Source: Nocardia acididurans
Lineage (GTDB): Bacteria > Actinomycetota > Actinomycetes > Mycobacteriales > Mycobacteriaceae
Assembly (NCBI RefSeq): GCF_016741815.1
Contig: NZ_JAERRJ010000001.1
Coordinates: forward strand, 124,001-188,000
DNA length: 64,000 nt
Direction of reading: 5' to 3'
A program made the position numbers and the translations under genes. A model generated the notes under the pieces. That model did not search any database. It saw only the letters and a list, made by a program, of their open reading frames with translations, and was not told the DNA's origin. Positions 18,589-27,674 of this stretch are shown here, one piece after another (within the stretch, counting starts at the first letter, position 1; every line of letters starts with the position of its first letter).

Positions 18589-19278
18589 TCACCAGGCGGT
18601 ATGCAGATCCGCGTGCTGGCGGATCCAGGCGTGCATCGCGATACCCGCCGCGACACCGGCGTTGATGCTGCGGGTGGAACCGAACTGGGCGATCGACACC
18701 GTCTGCAGCGCGGCGTTCTTCGCGGCCTCGGTAACGCCCGGACCCTCCTGACCGAACAGCAGCAGGCAGTCGCGCGGGAGGGTAGCGGTCTCCAGCGGCA
18801 CCGACCCCGGGACGTTGTCCACCGCGACGACCGTCAACCCGTGTGCCGCCGCGTAGTCGAGCAGATCGGCGATATCCGGGTGGTGCACGATGTGCTGATA
18901 GCGGTCGGTGACCATCGCGCCGCGCCGATTCCAGCGCTTGCGGCCGACGATGTGCACGGCCGCGGCGGCGAAGGCGTTCGCGGTTCGCACGACGGTTCCG
19001 ATATTCGCGTCGTGCCCGAAATTCTCGATCGCCACATGGAACGGATGCCGCCGGGCGTCGATATCGGCGACGATCGCCTCCCGCCTCCAATACCGGTAGG
19101 CGTCGACCACATTGCGCCGATCGCCGTGCGCGAGCAGTTCCGGATCCAGGCGCGGATCCTCCGGCGGTTCGGTCCCGAACTCGTCCCGCCAGGGCCCGAC
19201 ACCGTGCGGATGCTCACCCCATTCGGTGGGGCCGGGGTCGAGCTGGTCGTCGGCGGGCGCGGAACTCACCCGGGTCAT
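18589..19278 (-). CDS. SpoU/TrmH-type RNA 2'-O-methyltransferase (Rv0380c-like)
   Basis: A 229-residue SPOUT-class methyltransferase that uses S-adenosylmethionine to methylate ribose in tRNA or rRNA. Three family motifs are visible: NFGHDANIGTVVRTANAF (motif 1), LLFGQEGPGV (motif 2) and STRSINAGVAAGIAM (motif 3), the last two forming the deep trefoil knot. About 70 residues precede the catalytic domain, containing RRNVVDAYRYW. The target nucleotide cannot be told from sequence. It follows the minus-strand DUF4190 gene by 27 bp. In M. tuberculosis this gene (Rv0380c) sits near pyrE and ttfA, as here. Confidence 0.9.
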   Translation of the reverse strand: MTRVSSAPADDQLDPGPTEWGEHPHGVGPWRDEFGTEPPEDPRLDPELLAHGDRRNVVDAYRYWRREAIVADIDARRHPFHVAIENFGHDANIGTVVRTANAFAAAAVHIVGRKRWNRRGAMVTDRYQHIVHHPDIADLLDYAAAHGLTVVAVDNVPGSVPLETATLPRDCLLLFGQEGPGVTEAAKNAALQTVSIAQFGSTRSINAGVAAGIAMHAWIRQHADLHTAW

Positions 19279-19305
19279 CGTAGTGGCGGGCCGCGGGCCG
19301 CCCGA

Positions 19306-19860
19306 TCAGTAGGCGGCCGTGCTCGCCAGCCCGCCGATCATCAGCACGATGAAGAAGATGACGAACCCCACGATGGTGAGCCCGAGCAGCACCGTGGAGA
19401 TGATGCCGCAGATGTATCCGGCCTGCACCTGTCCGTAGCCGCCGAGCGCGCCGTTGGCCTCGGCGATCTCGCGCCGCGCCTTCGCACCCATGTTCCACGC
19501 GAACGGCCCGAGCAGCAGCGGCAGCGCGCAGGTGAACGCGCCGACCAGGCTGACGATGCCGAGCACCATGATCGTGGTCGCGCTGGGATGGTCCGGCGGC
19601 CGCACCGGGTAGACGGGATAGCCGGGGTACGCCTGCTGCGGATACCCCTGCGGACCGGAGAACGCCTGCTGGCCGGGGCCTTGATAGCCGCCGTAACCCT
19701 GATCGCCGTGCAGGCCCGGACCTGCCGGATACCCCTGGCCACCAGGCATGCCGGTGGCTCCCGGATAGCCCTGGTCGCCAGACATGCCGGTGGCTCCCGG
19801 ATAGCCCGGATCAGCGGGGTGCCCCTTATCGAAGGGATTGTCCTGCGGCGGATAGCTCAC
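19306..19860 (-). CDS. DUF4190-domain membrane protein
   Basis: A 184-residue protein with a GTG start. Residues 1-90 are a disordered Gly/Tyr/Pro/Gln-rich tail with imperfect repeats of the type GYPGATGMPGGQ. Two hydrophobic helices follow: TTIMVLGIVSLVGAFTCALP and IISTVLLGLTIVGFVIFFIV. The loop between them, LGPFAWNMGAKARREI, is the DUF4190 signature. Such proteins are common in actinobacteria, but no role is established. It probably shares a transcript with the downstream methyltransferase gene. It is divergent from the histidine kinase gene. Confidence 0.82.
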   Translation of the reverse strand: MSYPPQDNPFDKGHPADPGYPGATGMSGDQGYPGATGMPGGQGYPAGPGLHGDQGYGGYQGPGQQAFSGPQGYPQQAYPGYPVYPVRPPDHPSATTIMVLGIVSLVGAFTCALPLLLGPFAWNMGAKARREIAEANGALGGYGQVQAGYICGIISTVLLGLTIVGFVIFFIVLMIGGLASTAAY

Positions 19861-20000
19861 GCCACCATGCTATTTCGCACGGTCCACGGCGGCGAGCCGG
19901 TTTCCCCTGTGCATCCGCGATCATGGTGGGGCCAGCCACACCCCCGATCCACCGGGCTGCCCGATTCCGGCGCGCCCCCGCCACCGGCGACGATGGAAGC

Positions 20001-21425
20001 ATGAGCGAACCGGCAGGCGAACCGACCCTCGTGCTCCCGATGCCCGATCAGGAAGCTGTGATGTCACACCAGGAACCGCTGTATCAGGGACCAGTCGAAG
20101 AGCGCCGTGGCACGCAGGGAGTGTGGCGCACGATTCTGCTGGCGCCCTTCCAGGCGCGCACATGGAAGGAACTCGCGTACCTGTTCGCGGCGCTGGTGCT
20201 GGGCTCGATGGCATTCGGCTATGTGCTGTTCGTCTTCGGTGGCGGCCTCTATATCTCGGTGTTCCTCATCGGTATCCCCGTGCTGGCGCTGACGCTGCTG
20301 GGCGGGCGGATATGGGGGCGCGTCTACCGGGCGCTGACCCGCGGTCTGCTGGACACGAATCTGCCCGAGCCGCCGCCGTTCACGCCGCGGCGCGGATTCT
20401 TCGGCTGGCTGCGCAGCGCGTTCACCGATCTGGCGTCCTGGCGAGCCATGGCCTATCTGGTGATCCAGGTGCTGGTCGGCGCGGTGATCGGCTACATCGC
20501 GCTGGTGTTCGTGGCGATGACCGCGTTCACCGCGATCTCTGTCATCCCGTGGGCGATCTTCCGTCCGATGAATGTGGATGCCGATGGGGTGGAACGGCAT
20601 TCGATGTTCCAGTTCGGCAGCTTCTACATCGACACCTGGCCGCGCGCGCTCATGATGTCGGCGGTGGGTCTGGTGCTGTGCTTCACGCTGCCGTGGCTGA
20701 TCCGCGGACTGTGCATGGTGCATCTGGCGCTGTCGGCGATGCTGCTCACCCCGACGAATCGGGATCGGCGCATGATCGAACTGCAGGAGAGCCGCCGCGC
20801 CGCCGTCGAGGATTCCGCGTCGACCCTGCGCCGGCTGGAGCGCGATCTGCACGACGGGACGCAGGCACGGCTGGTCAGCATCGCCATGGCACTGGGCCGC
20901 GCCGAGGAACGGATCGCGACCGGCGGCGATGCGAGTGAGCTGATCGCGCAGGCGCGGTCGGGATCCAAGGAGGCGTTGACCGAGTTGCGGGAGCTGGTGC
21001 GCGGGATTCATCCGCCCGCGCTGGATCTCGGTCTCGAACCCGCGCTGGAGACCCTGGCGGCGCGCTGCGCGGTCCCGGTGGAGCTGCGGGTGCTGCTGCC
21101 GAACCGGCCGAGTCAGGCCATCGAGGGCATCGCGTACTTCTCGGTCGCCGAACTGCTCACCAATGTGGTCAAGCATTCGGGCGCGAATCGGGTGTGGGTG
21201 GCGGTGCTGCCGTCCGGTTCGGATTCGATCGCGGTGAGCGTGCGCGACAACGGGCACGGCGGGGCGCTGCAGCCGATCACGCCGAACGGTGAAACCGTTG
21301 TGGCGGGCGGTCTTTCGGGGCTGGCGGCGCGGGCGCGCGCGGTGGACGGCACACTCACCGTGGACAGCCCGTTCGGCGGCCCCACGGTGGTCACCCTGAT
21401 CCTGCCGATCGCCGGTCCGAAATGA
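20001..21425 (+). CDS. NarL/DesK-type sensor histidine kinase with membrane sensor domain
   Basis: A 474-residue membrane kinase. Residues about 40-260 hold a putative-sensor module with hydrophobic segments (ELAYLFAALVLGSMAFGYVL, VIQVLVGAVIGYIALVF). The HisKA_3 dimerisation helix follows with LERDLHDGTQARLVSIAMAL, where H284 is the expected phosphorylated residue. The ATPase domain has ELLTNVVKHSGANRV, VRDNGHGG and GGLSGLAARARAVDG. ATG 20001 is chosen because it follows GGAAG and the frame upstream is Pro-rich junk. The stop overlaps the response regulator start (ATGA), so the two are translationally coupled and form one signalling pair. The signal is unknown. Confidence 0.92.
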   Translation: MSEPAGEPTLVLPMPDQEAVMSHQEPLYQGPVEERRGTQGVWRTILLAPFQARTWKELAYLFAALVLGSMAFGYVLFVFGGGLYISVFLIGIPVLALTLLGGRIWGRVYRALTRGLLDTNLPEPPPFTPRRGFFGWLRSAFTDLASWRAMAYLVIQVLVGAVIGYIALVFVAMTAFTAISVIPWAIFRPMNVDADGVERHSMFQFGSFYIDTWPRALMMSAVGLVLCFTLPWLIRGLCMVHLALSAMLLTPTNRDRRMIELQESRRAAVEDSASTLRRLERDLHDGTQARLVSIAMALGRAEERIATGGDASELIAQARSGSKEALTELRELVRGIHPPALDLGLEPALETLAARCAVPVELRVLLPNRPSQAIEGIAYFSVAELLTNVVKHSGANRVWVAVLPSGSDSIAVSVRDNGHGGALQPITPNGETVVAGGLSGLAARARAVDGTLTVDSPFGGPTVVTLILPIAGPK

Positions 21426-22174
21426 TGTCCCCCATGCCCGACTCGAATCCCGCCGACGCGATGGCGGACCGCCCGGTGGCCGACCGGAATCCCACCGGCT
21501 CGGCGGCCTCGGCCCCTCCGGCGGCCCCGGTGTTGCGCGTGGTGATCGCCGAGGACAATGCGATCCTGCGGGACGGTCTCACCTCGTTGCTGGTCGAACG
21601 CGGGCACGAGGTGGTGGCCACGGTGAGCGATGCGACCGGTCTGTCCGCCGTGGTGGCCGAGCACCGCCCCGATGTCGCCGTGGTGGATGTGCGCATGCCG
21701 CCGACCTTCACCGACGAGGGCCTGATCGCCGCCCTCGAACTGCGCCGCAGCCATCCCGGCACCGGCGTGCTGGTCTTCTCGCAGTGGATCGAAACCCGCT
21801 ACGCCACAGAGCTTCTCGCTTCCGGCGCGGGCGGCGTCGGCTATCTGCTCAAGGACCGCGTCGCCGATATCGCCGATTTCGTGGATGCCCTGCAGCGCGT
21901 CGCCACCGGCGGCACGGCCCTCGACCCGGAGGTGGTGAGCCAGCTGATGGGCGCGGCGCGGCAACAGGATTCACTCACCCGGCTCACCCCGCGCGAGCGC
22001 GAGGTGCTCGAACTGATGGCGCAGGGACTGTCGAATTCCGCGCTGGCGGAAGCACTCAGCGTCACCGAGCGCGCGGTGGAGAAGCACATCGGCAATATCT
22101 TCACCAAACTCGATCTGCCGCCCTCGGATCTGCACCATCGCCGGGTGCTGGCCGTTCTGCGACTCAAGGGTTGA
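21422..22174 (+). CDS. NarL/FixJ-type response regulator
   Basis: A 250-residue regulator with a receiver domain (acidic pair EDNAI, phospho-acceptor D89 in VAVVDVRMPPTF, conserved lysine in YLLKDRV) and a C-terminal LuxR helix-turn-helix (LTPREREVLELMAQGLSNSA, then VTERAVEKHIGNIFTKL). About 40 Ala/Pro-rich residues precede the receiver; the true start may be ATG 21434, four codons in. ATG 21422 overlaps the kinase stop, which favours it. It is partner of the preceding sensor kinase. Confidence 0.93.
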   Translation: MMSPMPDSNPADAMADRPVADRNPTGSAASAPPAAPVLRVVIAEDNAILRDGLTSLLVERGHEVVATVSDATGLSAVVAEHRPDVAVVDVRMPPTFTDEGLIAALELRRSHPGTGVLVFSQWIETRYATELLASGAGGVGYLLKDRVADIADFVDALQRVATGGTALDPEVVSQLMGAARQQDSLTRLTPREREVLELMAQGLSNSALAEALSVTERAVEKHIGNIFTKLDLPPSDLHHRRVLAVLRLKG

Positions 22175-22214
22175 AACGTCGCTGTGCGGTTGCGGGCCGT
22201 GGAAGACTGGGTGT

Positions 22215-22817
22215 ATGCGTCGGACGAGAATCGCGGATGCGCCGAATTCGGTTGTACCCCGGCCTGATCACCTCTTGACGCTGTCCGAATGGTCGCAGCT
22301 GCCGGAGGACGGCAGGTGCTGCCGGGAGCTGGTCGACGGCGTGCTGCTGGTGGTGCCGCAGCCGCCGCGGCATCAGCTGGCGGTGTGGCGGCTGGCGGCG
22401 CAGCTGGAACCCGCGCTACCCCCGCCGCTGGCGGCGCTGGCGCGGATCGAACTGGTGGTGGACGACGGCACGCCGCCGACCGTGCGGGTGCCGGATGTGC
22501 TGGTCGTGGGTGGTGCGGCCGGGGCCGCGCATGCGAGCCGGGTGCGGCCCGCGGATGTGGTGGCGGCGATCGAGCTGGTGGCGCCCGGATCGCGGCGGAC
22601 GGATCGGATCATGAAGTTCGCCGAGTACGCCGAGGCCGGGATCGAGCACTACTGGTTATTGGATCTGGATGATCCGGTGCGGCTCACCACGAATCGGCTC
22701 GACGGGACACGATACGAACCGACCGGTGAGTACACCGGCACGGTCTCCCTGGATCTGAACGGGACCGCGGTGGCGCTCGACCTCAACGCGCTCACCGCAT
22801 TGCGCTCGAGCGTCTGA
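22215..22817 (+). CDS. Uma2 family (DUF820) putative nuclease
   Basis: A 200-residue protein of the Uma2 family, which has a PD-(D/E)xK restriction-endonuclease-like fold. Expected core residues are present: PDVLVVGG (Asp), VAAIELVAPGSRRTD (Glu) and RIMKFAEYAEAGIEHYWLLD (Lys and the conserved YW). The cellular role of Uma2 proteins is not established, although they are often scattered as single genes. It starts 40 bp after the response regulator, with GGAAG upstream, and may be read from that transcript. Confidence 0.88.
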   Translation: MRRTRIADAPNSVVPRPDHLLTLSEWSQLPEDGRCCRELVDGVLLVVPQPPRHQLAVWRLAAQLEPALPPPLAALARIELVVDDGTPPTVRVPDVLVVGGAAGAAHASRVRPADVVAAIELVAPGSRRTDRIMKFAEYAEAGIEHYWLLDLDDPVRLTTNRLDGTRYEPTGEYTGTVSLDLNGTAVALDLNALTALRSSV

Positions 22818-22883
22818 ACCGGCCACCCCGCACGGCATTCCGGCCTATCCTGGAAGTCTGAAAAGCCGTGGTGGAGGGTCTGT

Positions 22884-23330
22884 ATGAACCACGCGCGCAC
22901 CGCCCATACCGTGCTCGGAGTGATCATCGCGTACGTGATCGCACTCTGTCTGTGGGTGCTGCTGATCGTCCCGCACACGCCGCCCGGCACGATTCCCCTG
23001 CAACTCATCGTCCTGGTCGGACTGTTCGGCAGCTTCATGGGTATCGGACTGATGCTCGGTCAGGGGCCCACGCTGTCGGACCGCCGACTACTCCGATACG
23101 GGCGCGAAGGCTGGGCGAACATCGAAGCGGTTCACCCGCTGCACCGCACCGACCACTGCACCGAACTCACCGAAATCGACCTCGAACTGGTCGTTCCGGG
23201 CTCGGAAACCTTCCACGGCAGCATCCGGTTCGAAGTCGAACCCATGCAACGCCAGAAGTTCGCTGTGGGCCAGACACTCTCGATCCGCGTCGACCCGCAC
23301 AACCGCGACCGCATCATCCTCTGCCTCTAG
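22884..23330 (+). CDS. Small conserved membrane protein, function unknown
   Basis: A 148-residue protein not assigned to a named family. Two transmembrane helices (TVLGVIIAYVIALCLWVLLI and LIVLVGLFGSFMGIGLMLG) are followed by a roughly 90-residue soluble domain predicted to be beta-rich (AEVHPL-type strands, IDLELVVPGSETFHGSIRFEV, LSIRVDPHNRDRIIL). The end resembles DUF3592-like proteins, in which a beta domain follows membrane helices, but the match is only by eye. GGAGGG stands five bases before the ATG. A strong hairpin follows the stop. Confidence 0.75.
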   Translation: MNHARTAHTVLGVIIAYVIALCLWVLLIVPHTPPGTIPLQLIVLVGLFGSFMGIGLMLGQGPTLSDRRLLRYGREGWANIEAVHPLHRTDHCTELTEIDLELVVPGSETFHGSIRFEVEPMQRQKFAVGQTLSIRVDPHNRDRIILCL

Positions 23331-23341
23331 GCGCTCGCCGA

Positions 23342-23383
23342 CACCCGGGTGCGCTGCGCGGTGCCGCGGCGCGCACCCGGGTG
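23342..23383. terminator. 13-bp perfect inverted repeat between small membrane gene and NCS1 permease gene
   Basis: CACCCGGGTGCGC at 23342-23354 is mirrored exactly at 23371-23383 around a 16-nt loop that can itself pair. It begins 12 bases after the upstream stop and ends 31 bases before the permease ATG. It may terminate the upstream transcript or act in the permease leader. I searched by eye for TPP-riboswitch hallmarks here and saw none. Confidence 0.55.
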
Positions 23384-23413
23384 AAAGGCGAAGTTTCAGT
23401 ACCATCACTGGTC

Positions 23414-24751
23414 ATGACCACCGCTGATGTGACGCCGGACGAACGCAAAGAGGCGCCGCTGCTGCTCGACACCGAGCCGCCGCGCACTCTGAGCTTCAGC
23501 GACCAGGCGGCGTTCTGGCTGAATCTCGGCGTCAGCCTGATCGGATTCAGCGGTGCCGCGGTGGTGCTCATGCCCTCGGGCGAGCCGCCCGGTCTGCCGA
23601 TCGCAGGCGCTTTGCTGGCCACCCTGGTCGGTACCGTCGCCGGTATCGCCATGGTCGCGGGCACCGGAGCGGTCGGCGCGAGAACCGGCGCACCCGCGAT
23701 GGCGGTACTGCGCGGATTGTTCGGAACGCGGCTGTCCTATCTGCCGACGGTCGCCAATATCGTGCAGTGTGTCGGCTGGGGCGTCTACGAGCTCACCGTT
23801 ATCGCCCTGGGCGTTTCGGCGCTCACCGACGACCGGGTGCCGCACGCGGTGGTGATCATCGCGGCCGGCGTGCTGACCACGGTGATGTCCATCTGGCCGC
23901 TGCGCGTCCTGCACATCCTGCGCAAGTACATCTCGGTGGCGGTCGGAATCGCGCTGGTGTACTTCACGATTCAGCTGCTGCGCCAGCCCGTGCCGGAGCC
24001 GGTGGGCACCGACTGGAGCCAATTCTTCCCGGCCGTCGACTCCACGCTGGCGGTGTCGGTGTCGTTCGTGCCGCTGGCCGCCGACTACACGCGGCACTCC
24101 CGCTCGGCGCGGACGGCGGCGGGCGCGACCATGGCCGGCTACTCGGTGGCCCAATTCTGGTGCTATTTCCTGGGAATCGTCGCAATCCTGCAGGCGGGCA
24201 GCGTCGATCGCATCTTCGACACGTTCCTGGGCGTGACGGCGGGCTGGGTGTTCTTCGCGGTCCTGGTGCTGCGGGAAACGGATCAGTCCTTCGCCAACGT
24301 CTATTCGACGGCCATGTCGATCCAGAACCTGCTGCCCCGGGTGGACCGGCGGCTGCTGGCGGGCGCGGTGGGCGTCCTGGTCACCGCGCTGGCCCTGCCC
24401 GTCCGGGATTTCAGCGGCTACGCGAACTTCCTGGTGCTGATCGGTTCGGTGTTCGTGCCGCTGGCCGCCGTGCTCATCGTCGACTACTTCTTCGGCCGGG
24501 GCCGGCGCGGCTGGGACCTCACCCAGGACGCACCGGCACGCTGGGTGATGCTGCTGCCGTGGGCCTGCGGGTTCGTGACATATCAGCTGTTCAACCCGGG
24601 TTACATCAGCTGGTGGAAGGACTTCTGGCTGCAGGTCCGCGACGCCGTCGGCCTGGAGCCGGGCTGGTGGTCCTCCGCGTCACTGTTCGCCTTCCTGGTG
24701 GCCGCGACGATCACCGCGGTGCTGGTGCTCATCGAGCGCCGGAGGGGCTGA
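23414..24751 (+). CDS. NCS1 family purine/cytosine/HMP permease
   Basis: A nucleobase:cation symporter-1 of 445 residues with about 12 hydrophobic helices. The first helices (FWLNLGVSLIGFSGAAVVLM), the GWGVYELTVIALG segment and SFVPLAADYTRHSRS are typical of the branch containing cytosine permease and the hydroxymethylpyrimidine carrier CytX. Substrate cannot be fixed from sequence. ATG 23414 begins TTADVTPDERKEA; the spacing to the nearest purine-rich stretch is long, so GTG 23381 is an alternative, although it lies inside the hairpin. It is followed after two bases by a phosphotransferase gene, suggesting uptake coupled to phosphorylation. Confidence 0.85.
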   Translation: MTTADVTPDERKEAPLLLDTEPPRTLSFSDQAAFWLNLGVSLIGFSGAAVVLMPSGEPPGLPIAGALLATLVGTVAGIAMVAGTGAVGARTGAPAMAVLRGLFGTRLSYLPTVANIVQCVGWGVYELTVIALGVSALTDDRVPHAVVIIAAGVLTTVMSIWPLRVLHILRKYISVAVGIALVYFTIQLLRQPVPEPVGTDWSQFFPAVDSTLAVSVSFVPLAADYTRHSRSARTAAGATMAGYSVAQFWCYFLGIVAILQAGSVDRIFDTFLGVTAGWVFFAVLVLRETDQSFANVYSTAMSIQNLLPRVDRRLLAGAVGVLVTALALPVRDFSGYANFLVLIGSVFVPLAAVLIVDYFFGRGRRGWDLTQDAPARWVMLLPWACGFVTYQLFNPGYISWWKDFWLQVRDAVGLEPGWWSSASLFAFLVAATITAVLVLIERRRG

Positions 24752-24753
24752 CC

Positions 24754-25899
24754 GTGGCGGAGGACCGCGTCTTCGGAATGGGGTCCGACGAGCTGGTCCA
24801 GCCGGACTGGCCGCCCCTGTCGGTGGCCGAGCTCACCGATGTCCTCGGCCACGATCTCCTGGATCCGGGCACGGCGGCGGCCGACCGCGCGGTGCCCGGG
24901 GACGGCGCCCTCGCTGTCGAATGGCGCAGTCCGCGACCGCTTTCCGCCACCGCACGGGTGCGGCTGCCCGGCAGGGAACCGGTGATCGTGAAGCGGCTCC
25001 CCCGCGCGCTGCGCGATGCGGCGGCGCTGGGCGAGGAGCATGCCTTCATGAATCACCTGCGCCACAACGGGATTCCGATACCGCAGGTACTGCACACCCG
25101 CGAGTCCGGTGAATTCGCCTACGAGGTACAGGAACTCGGCGCGGGCGAGGACCTGTACCGGGGTTCGTTCTCGTGGTCGCCGTATCGATCGGTGGCGCAG
25201 GCCGAATCGGCGGGTCGCATGCTGGGCCGCCTGCATCTCGCGGCGGCCGGCTTCGAGGCGCCCGCGCGCCCGCCGCATCCGCTGCTCGCGAGTTTCACCG
25301 TCTTCTCCTCCACCGACCCCATCTCGGCGGTGGAACGGCTGGCCGCGGTGCGTCCGGCCCTCGCGCTGTTCCTCACCGAACGGGATTGGCGCGGCGATAT
25401 CGAGCGCGTGCACATGCCGGTGCTGGCGGGCCTGTACGGCTTCGTCGACGATCTGGACCCGCTGTGGACGCACAACGACTGGCACGGCACCAATCTGCTG
25501 TGGCAGGGCGAGAAACCCTCGGCGGTCATCGATTTCGGCCTCTGCGACCGCACCACCGCCGTTCACGACGTGGCGATGGCGATCGAACGCAGCGCCGTCG
25601 ACTGGATCTCGCTGCGCACCGGCGGCCCGGCGCACATCCAGGTCGAGCAGGTGGACGCCCTGCTGCGGGGCTACGAATCGGTGCGCCCGCTGACGGATCT
25701 GGAAGCGCTGGCGCTACCGGAACTGGTGCCGCTCGTGCACGCCGAGTACGAGCTGTCCGAGATCGACTATTTCCTGGGCGTCGTTCCCGGCGGCAATCAG
25801 GAGAATGCCGAGATCGCCTACCGCCATTACTTTCTCGGTCATACCGAATGGTGGTCCACCGGCGGCCGAGCACTCATCGACCACCTACGGACGCGCTGA
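24754..25899 (+). CDS. APH/choline-kinase family phosphotransferase
   Basis: A 381-residue small-molecule kinase fold. LWTHNDWHGTNLLW is the catalytic loop (the Brenner-type HxDxxxxN pattern with Asp and Asn), and SAVIDFGLCDRTTAVHD carries the metal-binding DFG. ARVRLPGREPVIVKRLP contains the probable ATP-binding lysine. Such kinases act on antibiotics, choline, homoserine or sugars; the target here is unknown. GTG 24754 follows GGAGGGG and lies two bases after the permease stop, so the most economical reading is that it phosphorylates what the permease imports (inference). It ends one base from a convergent gene. Confidence 0.85.
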   Translation: MAEDRVFGMGSDELVQPDWPPLSVAELTDVLGHDLLDPGTAAADRAVPGDGALAVEWRSPRPLSATARVRLPGREPVIVKRLPRALRDAAALGEEHAFMNHLRHNGIPIPQVLHTRESGEFAYEVQELGAGEDLYRGSFSWSPYRSVAQAESAGRMLGRLHLAAAGFEAPARPPHPLLASFTVFSSTDPISAVERLAAVRPALALFLTERDWRGDIERVHMPVLAGLYGFVDDLDPLWTHNDWHGTNLLWQGEKPSAVIDFGLCDRTTAVHDVAMAIERSAVDWISLRTGGPAHIQVEQVDALLRGYESVRPLTDLEALALPELVPLVHAEYELSEIDYFLGVVPGGNQENAEIAYRHYFLGHTEWWSTGGRALIDHLRTR

Positions 25900-25900
25900 C

Positions 25901-26593
25901 CTACCGGTGGGCGCGTGCGTCCGTGAGCAGGTACTGGGCCGCGGCGTAGGTGCCGAGGATGACGCCCTCGGTGACCCGGCGGGACCGCTCCCCGCGAGCG
26001 AAGATGCGGCGCAGCACGATCAGCCCGTCCGACACCGTGAACAGCAGTGCGCCGAGGCCGAGCCGGCTCTTCGCATCCGAGTTCGGGATGTTCAGGCCCG
26101 CAACGTTTTTCGCGTCCGGAGCCAGCCCCGGGTCGGAGGCCAGGGTGGCGGCGGCGCCGAGCGTCGCGCCGTAGGCGGTGAGCGGCAGCGCCACGGTCGG
26201 GGCCTTGAAACGCATCAGGGTGGCCGCGCCGAGCCACGCCGCCAGGCGCTGCCCCGCGATGGCCGGTTGCGGCCGCGCGCCGCGCCGCCACCACAGCCAC
26301 GAGTACCCGCTCTGCATGACGGCGAAAGAGGTTGCGCCCGCGACCAATCGGCGATCGTTGTCCGGCTCGATGAGCAGCACGTCGCCGACGGTGGCCGCGG
26401 CCAGCGAGCCGAGCAGCACGGTGCGGTCGGCGGGCGCGAGATCCGTGCCGTTGACCGCGACATCCGCCGCCAGCAGCGGCATCATCAGCGGCTTGGCGAC
26501 CCACTGGAGTTTGTCGCGCCCGGTGACGGCGCCGAACACCGTCACCGCCGCCGCGCCGACGAAGGCAGCTCGAAAGGGCCTGGGCCGCTTCAC
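25901..26593 (-). CDS. YhhN-family membrane protein (lysoplasmalogenase-like)
   Basis: A 230-residue polytopic membrane protein. WVAKPLMMPLLAADV, TVGDVLLIEP, SFAVMQSGYSW and LGALLFTVSDGLIVLRRIF match the conserved segments of the YhhN/TMEM86 family, some of which hydrolyse the vinyl-ether bond of lysoplasmalogens. One family landmark, the His of the AHxxY-type motif, reads MQSGY here, so catalytic activity is not assured. GTG start. It lies 22 bp downstream of the KASIII gene on the same strand. Confidence 0.78.
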   Translation of the reverse strand: MKRPRPFRAAFVGAAAVTVFGAVTGRDKLQWVAKPLMMPLLAADVAVNGTDLAPADRTVLLGSLAAATVGDVLLIEPDNDRRLVAGATSFAVMQSGYSWLWWRRGARPQPAIAGQRLAAWLGAATLMRFKAPTVALPLTAYGATLGAAATLASDPGLAPDAKNVAGLNIPNSDAKSRLGLGALLFTVSDGLIVLRRIFARGERSRRVTEGVILGTYAAAQYLLTDARAHR

Positions 26594-26615
26594 GATTCCA
26601 TTCCCCTGTCGAAGA

Positions 26616-27674
26616 TCAGAAGCTGGGCTCGGCCGGAGCCGGGGGCAGCACCACGACCTGTCCGGCGTAGGACAGACCTGCGCCGAAGCCGAGCAGCAGG
26701 GCGACCTGCCCGCCCTTGGCCTTGCCGGTGGCGAGCATCTCCTCCATGGCCAGCGGGATCGAGGCGGCGGAGGTGTTGCCGGTGTTCTCGATGTCGTTGG
26801 CCATGGGGATCTCGTCGGCGAGGCCCAGGTTCTTCTTCATGAGTTCGTTGATGCGGGCGTTGGCCTGGTGCGGGATGAACACCTCGATGTCCTCCTTGGC
26901 CACACCGGACTGCTCGATGGCCGAGGACAGCGCGCGGGGCAGGGTGACCGCGGCCCAGCGGAAGACCTTGGGGCCCTCCATGTGCAGCGACATGCGGCCG
27001 ACCTTCTCGATCTCCGGGTCGGTGCCCTGCAGGCGCTGCGCCTTGTTCATGAATTCCAGGAAGTCGACGTCCTGGGCGATGGCCTCGGCGTTCTCGCCGT
27101 CGGAACCCCAGACGGTCGGCGAGATGCCGTTCTCCTCGCTCGGCCCGACCACGACCGCGCCCGCGCCGTCGCCAAAGATCATGGCGGTGCCGCGGTCGGT
27201 CGGGTCGAGGCCGACGGTCATGGTTTCCGCGCCGATGACCAGGATGTACTCGGCCGAGCCGGAGCGGATCATGTCGACGGCCACACCCAGGCCGTAGCCG
27301 AAGCCGCCGCAGCCGGAGGTGAGGTCGAAGGCGGGGATGCCGTTCATGCCCAGATCCGAGGCGACGGTGGGTGCGCCGTGCGGGGTCAGCTTGAGCCAGC
27401 TGGACGTGCACAGGATGAGCGCGCCGATCTTGGAGCGATCGATGCCGGTGTTGCGCAGGGCGCGGTCACCCGCGGCGACGGCCATCGAGCGCAGCGTCTC
27501 GTCGCCACTGATCCAGCGCCGGTTGTTGATTCCGGTGCGGTCGTAGATCCACTCGGGGGTGGAGTCGAGGACCTCGCAGACCTCGGCATTGCTGACGACG
27601 CGCTGCGGCCGGTAGGCCCCGATGCCGAGCATCGCAATATTCTGAATGCCCTTGTTGATTGCAATGCTCACCAC
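26616..27674 (-). CDS. 3-oxoacyl-ACP synthase III (FabH-like)
   Basis: A thiolase-fold condensing enzyme of 352 residues that joins an acyl-CoA starter to malonyl-ACP. The catalytic triad is visible: Cys122 in DLTSGCGGFG, His in VFIPHQANARIN and Asn in NDIENTGNTSAAS. The C-terminal GFGAGLSYAGQVV is typical of KASIII. GTG 27674 is followed at once by another GTG at 27671; neither has a strong ribosome-binding site. Whether it starts housekeeping fatty acids or a specialised lipid is not decided; it is not placed near FAS-II genes here. The downstream gene is the YhhN-like membrane protein. Confidence 0.9.
   Translation of the reverse strand: MVSIAINKGIQNIAMLGIGAYRPQRVVSNAEVCEVLDSTPEWIYDRTGINNRRWISGDETLRSMAVAAGDRALRNTGIDRSKIGALILCTSSWLKLTPHGAPTVASDLGMNGIPAFDLTSGCGGFGYGLGVAVDMIRSGSAEYILVIGAETMTVGLDPTDRGTAMIFGDGAGAVVVGPSEENGISPTVWGSDGENAEAIAQDVDFLEFMNKAQRLQGTDPEIEKVGRMSLHMEGPKVFRWAAVTLPRALSSAIEQSGVAKEDIEVFIPHQANARINELMKKNLGLADEIPMANDIENTGNTSAASIPLAMEEMLATGKAKGGQVALLLGFGAGLSYAGQVVVLPPAPAEPSF

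Noticed and set aside
23331..23413. TPP riboswitch in front of the NCS1 permease
   Set aside because: The conserved thi-box core sequences are not visible; only a simple inverted repeat is present.
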